Assembly: GCA_038025085.1 (NCBI GenBank)
Contig: CM076143.1
Span: 10,625,001-10,689,000 of the forward strand
Reading direction: 5' to 3'
DNA length: 64,000 nt
Origin: Tetragonia tetragonoides
Lineage: Eukaryota > Streptophyta > Magnoliopsida > Caryophyllales > Aizoaceae
Positions 55,963-64,000 of the stretch are shown here, piece after piece. Under the pieces are notes generated by a model, which was not told the origin of the DNA, searched no databases, and saw only the letters and a program-made list of their open reading frames with translations. The position numbers were made by a program, and so were the translations under genes. Position 1 is the stretch's first letter. Each line of letters opens with the position of its first letter.

Positions 55963-58356
55963 TCTAATCTAATATATATATATATATATATAGATATAGA
56001 TTTTTGGGTATAAGCGCTGTTAAGGTGACAAGTGTCACTCTTCAGTTGGCTTATACCCAAGTTATTAATTATACTCTTTTTACTTTTTTTTTTTAAGAGG
56101 GATTATGATTTGAATATTTATTAAGGCAAATTAATATGGAGTGTACTTAATGACTTTAGTTAAACCATTGTCATTATTTAGATAGTAGTTAATATAAAAT
56201 AATAATTTTCTTTTTTTGTGCGAATTAAAATTTAACGATAATAACTATAATATAAAATATTAATTTGTAAAAGTATAATAAATTTAGTAAAATTACATTT
56301 TTTTTAATTATCTTTTAGCTTTTATAGCAGAATGAATTATATTTTAAGCATTTCAACCTTCTATTTTTTTTTATTATTTATGGACATGTTAAATGATCGA
56401 TTGGTTGATTTTTTAACTAATATATGCAGCGATAAACGTAGGTCATGGGACAACGAACATGTGACTAATATTTATTGGCCTTGTTTTACCGGGATAAGCA
56501 CAAGTAATGAGACAATGGTCACATATAAAGTGAACATTTTCAAGTTATATAATTAAGTTGTGGGTACTACATGATGGGCGATATTTGACTAATATTTTGT
56601 TGGGATAAACGCATGTTATGTGACAGTTAACATGTGACTGATATGTGGGGAATAAGTGTAGGTATATAATTTTGGGTAAGATGGTAGATAACGTGACAAG
56701 TTTCACAATTTGATTGGTAATTAATTATTTGAATCTTTTTATTTTTATTTTGGTGAGTAATTAGTTGTCAATACCCTTTTGTAATTGGTAGAAAAAATCG
56801 ACAAAAATAATTCGAAATTTGAGCGGTCATACAAAAATAATCCCAGGTTCAAAGTCATACAAAACTAATCCGAAGTTGTAACTTTTGTCACAAAAATAGA
56901 CCCGCCTTAACTCCATCTCCCTCCGTTACCTTTTAACCGCGAAAATACACGTTTCCTTTCCTTTTTCTTTTTGTTGTTCCTTACCCCACGTTTATACTTA
57001 AAATAAAAATAAAAATAAAAATGTTGCCCCACACTTTTTACAAATCCAATGTTATGGTTGTTGTATGCATGAAACAGGTTACGGTTGTTGAATGAATGAA
57101 ACAGGTTACGGTTGTATGAATGAATGTATATTTTTGCAGATTGTATAATAGAGTACAAGTGTGCTAAAATCAGTATTTGACAACAATAATTTCAAGGAGA
57201 AGGGGAATTATTTGAAATAATTTGGGGATTTCAGATTCTAGGGTTTATGGGTTTCAATTTCAATTGATTTGGGGTTTTATGTTTGGTGGAAGAAGAGATA
57301 GAGAAATAGATCCAGTCAAATGGGGGGTTCAACAAGTCAAAGGTCATTAAATACCACTTATTTTCGCGCTTAAAAGGTAACTGAGGTGGACGGAGTTAAG
57401 GCGAGTCCATTTTTGTGACAAAAGTTACAACTTCGGATTATTTTTGTATAACTTTCAACCTGGGATTATTTTTGTATGGCCGCTCAAATTTTGGATTATT
57501 TTTATCGAATTTTCCTAATTGTTATAACCTGTTTATATTTCTTTAACTTTTTTTTTCCTTTAGTTAGAATTACATTAGTACAATATAAAATATTTTTAAT
57601 ATCCCGTTTTAATGTTTTCAACACAATTCACACAAAAAAAATGTTTTCAACACAATAAAAACTTTTATTGGGTTAGATCTGATGATGAATATTTGGGGAA
57701 TAGATGCACATAATATAACAGTGTTTATATAGTGGTGGGTATAAGCGCAGGTAATATACAAGTGTCATATTTTGATGAATTACGTACTATTTTCCTCTTT
57801 TCTACATGGTGATGAGTTGTCACCCTTTTTTCCAATTGAAAGAAGCTTAGTATTTCAACTTTGATTGCAATTACTGAATTACTTATTAAGTCACTGATCA
57901 AATCGGCGGGTTGTTTGATAACAAAAATTATATCAGTTTGTCGGATATAAGCGTAGGCTACATGAAAATTGACTATTATTTGCTGTCATAATCGTCATCC
58001 ATATGACAAACGATAAATATTTAAATACATTTATATTTGAGCGTCTAAACACAGATTAAACATAAAATTTGTAAAGATATTCTTAAATAAAATGACATGA
58101 ATCACATTTTGAGTGACAATTTATTAAGTTATATATATGATGTACAATTGCAAATTAAGTGACAAGTGATAGATATTATTTTTTAATTGGAGAATGATGA
58201 GTGGTATATGACATGTGTAACATTTCGATCAATCACTATTTTCCATTATTTATTATATACCTCCTATGTAATTTAAAAAAAAATTCAGAATTTAATTTTA
58301 ACACAAAAATATAGTGATAAATTGGTCGTCCGTGCGTAGCACGGGTAAAGTCCTAG
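55963..58356 (+). mobile_element. Helitron-like element (about 2.4 kb)
   Basis: The 3' end is clear: hairpin CCGTGCGTAGCACGG (58330-58344), ten bases, CTAG (58353-58356), then T. The 5' end is proposed at the TC of 'tctaatctaatatatata' (55963) and is less certain. The interior repeats a phrase of the type 'gggtataagcg' many times (55999, 56483 variant, 57738, 57946), with no Rep/helicase frame, so it is non-autonomous. A MULE-type MITE (56792-57515) is nested inside. Confidence 0.55.
56792..57515. mobile_element. MULE-type MITE with about 165-bp inverted arms (724 bp)
   Basis: The arms begin 'gaaaaaatcgacaaaaataa' and, from the other side, 'ggaaaattcgataaaaataa', and share 'acttcgg' / 'gaagttgtaacttttgtcac' phrases over about 165 bp. 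The 9-bp duplications TAATTGGTA (56783-56791) and TAATTGTTA (57516-57524) match at eight of nine positions. The interior (56990-57360) is non-coding with a repeated 'aacaggttacggttgt'. It is related by arm sequence to 62856-63685. Confidence 0.9.
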
Positions 58357-59327
58357 TATATATATAAAGGAGGCATATTTCGGGAGCAATGAAGCACGCC
58401 ACGTAGGCGAGAATTTTAATAGCGCACCACCTAAGCGAGGATAAAGATGAAAAATAATAGGGGTAAAATGTTTAGGAGTCTTAGCATCCTAATCGTTGTA
58501 AAATTAAATTTTGATAAAACACTAGAGTTTTATAAGGGTTAAAACAGATTTTCGTCAAATATTCAAAATCATATATAAATGTTTTCGATACTTCTCAAAA
58601 AATAACGAAATTTACACCATCAAATTCGGATCGACAAATACTTAAGAACGAGATGCATATACAAATATTCAAAATCATATATAAATGTTTTCTATACTTC
58701 TCAAAAAATAACGAAAATTACACCGTCAGATTGAGATCGAAAAATACTTCAGAACGAGATGCATTTACAATATGTTTAGAATATATAAAGCAGTCATTTT
58801 CCGCGAGCAATAAAGCACGTCAACTAAGCAAAGAGCATAGAAATTGTGTGAATTAGACTTTGTTTCTGAATAGACTACTGCAGGCCTAGAAGTCCATATT
58901 ATTTGATACACATTCAAGTACAAATTGAACCATACAGCTTCCAGAAAAATTAAAATGTTAAAACGTTCAAAGTAGAGTTTGTATGTAATTACAAAACTTT
59001 TAACCACACAATATATTAGGAGTACTATAAAAATAAAACCCCATAAAGGCCTCACCTTCATCCCTACCCCTTTTTCCAATTTGTTTTGCTTTATGCCTGA
59101 CTTCCGGTTGAATGTTTGTTTATTTTATTTTAATTTTTTTGTTTATCATGTATATATGCATATATTTGTTATTCCCAGCATGAATGATGATTTAACCTTT
59201 ACACTTTTTTCTTTTCTTTTTTTTTTTTTTTTTTTTGTGTTTCACTTGGAGCAGGCAACGGAACAAGCAAATTTCCATCAAGATCTTAAGGATGTTGTGC
59301 AGGTATAACTAATACCTCATTGCTTTC
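58357..59327. other. Helitron 5'-type debris and an exon-like scrap
   Basis: 'tatataaaggaggcatattt ... cacgccacgtaggcg' (58366-58410) and 'tatataaagcagtcatttt ... cacgtcaac' (58785-58825) are two versions of a Helitron-5'-like leader. 59255-59302 is bounded by AG and GT and encodes ATEQANFHQDLKDVVQ, possibly a captured exon of unknown origin. Confidence 0.4.
58559..58767. repeat. 106-bp tandem duplication
   Basis: Two consecutive copies (58559-58664 and 58665-58767) start 'atattcaaaatcatatataa' and differ at about ten positions. They belong to Helitron-like debris. Confidence 0.85.
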
Positions 59328-60165
59328 TGTTGGGTTGGTATCCCAACTTGTGAAAGCACCAAAAAGATAAAAAGAAAAAGAAAAAAAAGGGGAAATAATG
59401 CAAACCGAATTGGAGTTCGGTTGCTGTGATATGCGCAAGTCCATAATGGGCTTTTGGACTTGGTGTTTGCTTTAGGGTAAATTATCTCTTTAGCAAAGTT
59501 TATAAGCATGTGACAGCAAAGTTGTTAGGTGTGCCGTGAGGTCCCAATGTAGGGCACGGTAGCCACAAAGTGAGAGGCGACAGAGAGGACGACGAGGCTA
59601 CGAGAGCAAGTCGTAAATCAGCCATAAAGAGAGCTTGTGAAAGGAAGAGTGTTCCGGATGCTAAGCCGCCCTATAAACCGAGATGATGAAGAGAAAATTC
59701 CTAATTAGGGGGAGACCTAGTTAGGTGGTGAACAACTACGCCGGGAGTCCGTAGTGAGTGCGTTTGTTGGTTCGGGCATAAAACCAACGGTTATGGCATT
59801 TGTTGGTTCGGGCATAAAACTAACGAGTTTCTACAACAGGTATTTGTGTCAGTCCTAGTGATTTGGGTAGTAGTATTGATCGGGAGGTATCAATATTGTA
59901 CTTGGCCGCGTTCATAGGAGTTGGGTAGTATACTTGGTTGTAGATGTGTTATCGGATGATACCGACTTGTAATCACTATTGAGTTATTAGTGGATTTGTC
60001 TGTCGGTTTGGCCCGTGGTTTTTACCCTATTGGAGTTTTCCACGTTATATCTGGTGTTGATTATTGTATGTTGTTTTCAGTATTTTATTATTAATTCCGC
60101 AATTGATATTAGAGTATTTGGATCCTAATCAAAGGGATTTGTTGTGTGGGTCAAAAATCCCAACA
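59328..60165. mobile_element. Solo LTR (838 bp) with CTTTC target duplication
   Basis: It begins TGTTGGGTTGG and ends AATCCCAACA, flanked by CTTTC on both sides (59323-59327 and 60166-60170). There is no partner LTR in the window, so it is a recombined solo LTR. It contains a tandem pair of 'tttgttggttcgggcataaa' at about 59763 and 59799. Confidence 0.88.
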
Positions 60166-60454
60166 CTTTCGCCATACACTGCTATTTCATTTTTCATCAT
60201 CGCTACAACACTCATTATTTCGATTATGCGATATTCCAAGTGTTCAATTTAAAAGTAGTTAAGTATGCACTTCTAATAAATCATGTTTGTTTTAACTACG
60301 CCTAATGTACATGTATTGTGCTCAATAGCTAAATATGCATTTCAAGGTAAGTTTTATTGTTCACCCTCAAAGCAATTTATTGTTGAGTTTTTCTTTTTTA
60401 TGTATATAAAAAAGTCAATCACCCTTATTCTTCGTAAAAGAAACCAAATCTCAC

Positions 60455-61030
60455 TCTTGCTAATACCACGACACTATAAGAATAATCTGTACTCTTCCTC
60501 TCTTAACCCCTAACCTTTATCAGGACAAATTTTCAGGCCGGGAGGGTCGATTTAGGTCATTCCCGGCCTGTGGTTCATGTTTTCCACCTCTTTTTGTCAT
60601 TGATTTCTAGTTTATGCATTCTAAGTGGAATAAATTTTCTCTCCCTTTTGTGGAGTTATTAGGGATATTTATATTTTTCCTCTTTGTAGGATCTTCTCTT
60701 CGCCTATTGTGCGATTTAGTATCCAGTAATATGAATTCGGGGACCGGATATGCACAAGATCGATGGTATCATACAACGTTTTGTGAGCAAACAATTACGG
60801 TACTTGCGGTGAAGATCTCCACTTCCGTTAAAGATGACGCATCAAAGGAAGCACATGGTTACTATGCATGTTGGGAGTCGCGCTCGGGTATTCTAGTTAA
60901 TTGTTTTGTTAGCAGATTTGTTATTGTTACTGTTGATTTAGTATATTCTATGGTTATTTTCGATGTAGATGCCGTATGATTTTTCTATGAATGAAAGTCT
61001 CTTATTCCCTCTCAAAAAAAAAAAAAAAAA
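60455..61030 (+). mobile_element. Retroposed LINE 3' fragment (576 bp) with polyA
   Basis: A 16-bp duplication (agaaaccaaatctcac, 60439-60454, and agagaccaaatctcac, 61031-61046, one mismatch) and a terminal A run (61014-61030) prove target-primed insertion. The sequence before the tail ('gaatgaaagtctcttattcc') resembles a plant LINE 3' UTR. A 121-codon open stretch at 60614-60979 carries no domain I can name. Confidence 0.8.
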
Positions 61031-61687
61031 AGAGACCAAATCTCACCGGGGCAATTTTTTACAAGACTTATTACTCTCTTAATTTGTTTTTTGTTTTTGC
61101 TTTTTTTAAAGAAAAGAAAAAATATTCCTCTTCATGGAGGAAATAACTTTTTCACTGGTTCTTGATTCCAATTCTAATATAACTATCATTCTACCCTAAG
61201 TTCCTAATACGTGCATGGTAGGATGTACTAACCAAAAAAAAAAAAAAAAAAAAAACTGAAGAAGAAGAAGAAAAAGACAAGTATAGGTTGTAATGGACGA
61301 AGGTGATTCATACTCCTTTTAGAGTTCTACTAGACTACTCCTAATATGTGTACTAGAATCCACATGTATATAGATAAGTGGATTGATCTAGGTGCCAAAA
61401 ATCAGTTATGATTTTCATCTCCATAAATAAGTCGGAGCTTCCTTCACCCCAATATCGTTATTTGTTTTTTTGTTTATTTATTTGTTTTTGGTTTTATCTA
61501 GAGGAGTGTTAGTATTACACTTTTACTAATATACAAGAGCTCACCAATAGTGGTTAAATTTAATAGATTATTACTTACTTATAATCGAAAAGTTACCATT
61601 ACGTTGTTATGGATAGAATTTAAAATTTTGGTATACCAATAAAACTCAAACTATGTAACCTAAAAACAAAAAAAAAAATAAAAATAT

Positions 61688-61689
<2 letters not shown>

Positions 61690-61768
<79 letters not shown>
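61690..61768. repeat. (TA)n microsatellite
   Basis: A pure TA run of about 39 units. Confidence 0.97.
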
Positions 61769-61771
<3 letters not shown>

Positions 61772-62855
61772 GTATACCTTGCTTGCGGCTCCTGCTAACA
61801 GCTAACCCCAAGCACATCTTGCAAGGCAGCCACGACTTCCACCCTTCCAAGCACCTCTTTTATATTCTTTTGATTTTCTTATAGTTAATTTTGCAGTCAC
61901 TAATAACCATCTTCAATCTCTCTCCCATTAAATAATATTTTCCTCCTTTTATTGCTTTGTATGTTTATGCTTTTTCAAGGTAAAAGTATATTTCAGGTAA
62001 AAGTATATATTGAATGTATGTTCATATAAAGTATATATTTATGGTTCTAATCAGGTTTGGGTTATGGCTAATGAAAATCGTCAAAGTGTTTATCCTTCAT
62101 AGGATTTTTTGTGGTTTTACTTTATGGTTCAATAGGAGGAGATTAACTTATGTTTGATAACTTTTTGCAATTAGCCTATCATAATTCATACGCTAATGAA
62201 ATTCTAAGATCAACCAGATCAATTCAAGGTAAAATGGGATACGGGCAACAGGTATAAGCCTCATACCCTACGTATATAAATTATATTAGATTTTATTTTT
62301 TTTTAATGAATGTCCATGAATCTCGAATTCCGGCCACCTGAGCGAAAATTATAAGAGCACGACACCTAAGTAAAGATAACGTCAAAAATTAATTGGTGTA
62401 AAACGTTTAGAAGTCTTAGCATCCTTGAGTAGCAAAAAGTAAATTTATTAGACTACACTTATATCTCATCTTTATTATATATGACCAACAATGATAGAAC
62501 GAACGAAAAAAAAAAAAAAATGATAATTAATCTTCCCTAACTTTGTGAATGGAAATTAGCCGCAACTTCCTTTCACCACCCTCCTTCATCTTTTTATTTT
62601 TTTTATTTTTTTTGGTTTCTTCCTACTTTAACGTGTATTCTTAGCTTTTCGGTGGCACAAAACTAATAACGTAGAGGACCAAAGGGTAACAAGAGAGGGT
62701 AAACATGAATTAAGGTACTCCACCTGCAAAGTTGGAATCAAGATAGAATTTCAAGATTTACTATTTACTATCTATTACTCTAAGCGAATAAAACTAGCCA
62801 CAATATATAGGCTTCTTTATAAAATAGGATAAACACCAACTTTTAATATAATCTA
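61769..62855. other. Intergenic with Helitron-like leader
   Basis: 62275-62420 is similar to 58380-58490 ('cacctgagcgaaaatt', 'acgacacctaag', 'gtttagaagtcttagcatcc'), so it is probably the 5' part of the Helitron whose 3' end is at 63917-63920. No gene. Confidence 0.45.
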
Positions 62856-63685
62856 GGAAAATTTGATTTAAATAATTCCAAGTTTGTACCATGTGCCAAG
62901 AATAATCCCAAGTGAAGAAATCACTATCAATAATCCCAAATTGTGACCAATGTACCAATAATGCACCACGACGTAATGGTGTTAACATTCCGTTACGACT
63001 TTGATGATGTGGCATTTAAAATCATTTTTTCCATTTCTTTTTATTTTGTGTACCTTGTGTACGATTGTTGCAAACATTGAATAGACCATGAAAAAAAAAA
63101 TACTCCATTGACAGCAATGGTAGCTCTGGCATCTCCACCAAAAACCAATCTCTAATCGCAAAATTACAACCTCAAATGGGTTTGAATTCCTCTCTGCTCT
63201 CCCTTGTCCTCCCCTATTCCTACCAACCCCACCAAGTATTCCTTTCGTCAAATTTTGTTGTTCGGATCTCACGGCTATGATTTCTCCTCTGGCATCCACA
63301 ATCTTTGCGTATATGAATTTCATAGATACTATTATTGAGGTGAATGTGCAAAGGATTGAAGGAGGCCATTGTAGGTTGATTGTCCATATGTCGATTGCGG
63401 GGTGTAATAATAATGTGGGGATAATATTTAGGAGGAAAAAGGGCTAGAGAGAAAAAAATAATAATAAAGAAAATAACAAAAGAAGGACTAAATAAGTGAA
63501 AAAATAATGTAAAATAAGTAATGAGAGCCACTTCACCACGTATTAAACGAACCAGCTAACGGTGTTAGGCCGCGGTTCATTATCAGCACACGAGTCAAAA
63601 TTTGGGATTATTGATAGAAAATTTTCAACCTGGGATTATTATTGGCACATCACTCAAACTTGGGATTATTTAGAGCAATTTTTCC
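62856..63685. mobile_element. MULE-type MITE (830 bp), possible Pack-MULE
   Basis: Inverted arms of about 150 bp ('ggaaaatttgatttaaataa' and, from the right, 'ggaaaaattgctctaaataa') are flanked by a perfect 9-bp duplication TATAATCTA (62847-62855 and 63686-63694). Arm phrases 'aataatccca' are shared with 56792-57515. The interior 63110-63345 is less AT-rich than its surroundings and reads like coding text (Ser/Pro-rich), so it could be a captured gene fragment; I do not recognise it. Confidence 0.9.
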
Positions 63686-63892
63686 TATAATCTATTGCCC
63701 CAAACCCCCAACCTTGGGTAAGTCCTCATGAAAGTATCCTACCACTATAGAGGCTTTAATAACCTCTCCTCATGTACATCACACTATATATCATACACAA
63801 TTATAATCAATTAATAATTTTTTATGTTTTTTTTTAAAATAGGCATATTGGTGTGCGTACTTAACTGAATAAATATTCATTGATAGACCTTT

Positions 63893-63920
63893 CCGTGCAT
63901 CGCACGGGATTTAAAACTAG
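63893..63920 (+). mobile_element. Helitron 3' terminus
   Basis: Hairpin CCGTGCATCGCACGG (63893-63907), then 'gatttaaaa' and CTAG (63917-63920). The next bases, TCAATATATAAAAG, look like the 5' TC start of another Helitron, running off the window. Confidence 0.6.
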
Positions 63921-64000
63921 TCAATATATAAAAGCAAAAGGAAGAGACTTAATATAAAGATGAAGATATTCAGGACTCTACAGTGATTCATACATTGTTT

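Noticed and set aside
61620..61850. Frame with a long Ile-Tyr repeat
   Set aside because: Translation of the TA microsatellite.

Overview
The window is plant nuclear DNA, most likely from a eudicot. It has GT-AG introns, Rf-like (RFL) P-class PPR genes, CYP71-clan P450s, an F-box/FBA gene, a jacalin-related lectin and a mitochondrial ribosomal protein gene, all in AT-rich sequence filled with nested plant transposons. Nothing bacterial or viral was seen. The species cannot be named from this sequence; Caryophyllales is only an impression.

Region 1 (about 0.86-19.5 kb) is a local tandem-duplication cluster. An RFL PPR pseudogene (860-8266) is split by a 2.76 kb solo-LTR-like insert and a 2.81 kb LTR element. 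It is followed by a CYP71-like pseudogene (10539-12326) with a 41-bp exon deletion, and then by a second RFL PPR (14967-16822). That second copy keeps a 533-codon reading frame, but a CT-tract length change separates the transit-peptide frame from the PPR array. Duplicated 3' flanks carry fragments of a 40S ribosomal protein S3a gene (14156-14224 and 18733-19443). The second CYP71 copy, intact, lies at 30601-32682.

Region 2 (19.7-30.5 kb) is mostly repeats: a small His-rich membrane-protein gene on the minus strand (20245-20499), a very young non-autonomous Copia-type element carrying only gag-protease (20729-23557), a minisatellite, a hAT-type element and decayed LINE pieces.

Region 3 (30.5-42.2 kb) is the gene-rich part: the intact CYP71, an F-box gene (minus) divergent from a jacalin-lectin gene (plus) over a 347-bp shared promoter, and the mitochondrial ribosomal protein mL41 (MRP-L27 family) gene on the minus strand. 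A 5'-truncated LINE with a 17-bp target duplication sits in the lectin gene's last intron, and MITEs sit in the mL41 and P450 introns.

Region 4 (42.2-64 kb) is a transposon graveyard with unusually readable boundaries. It holds Stowaway and foldback MITEs, a CACTA element (46027-49527) with a hAT-type element nested inside, a minus-strand LINE, and a 3.95 kb Mutator-like element (51930-55879). That MULE encodes a transposase followed by an OTU protease domain, plus a second, convergent, intron-containing gene. Helitron-like segments, a solo LTR and two related MULE-type MITEs with 9-bp target duplications complete the region. The most unusual object is the OTU-MULE with its convergent second gene. 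Family assignments come from motifs read by eye; no database search was run.
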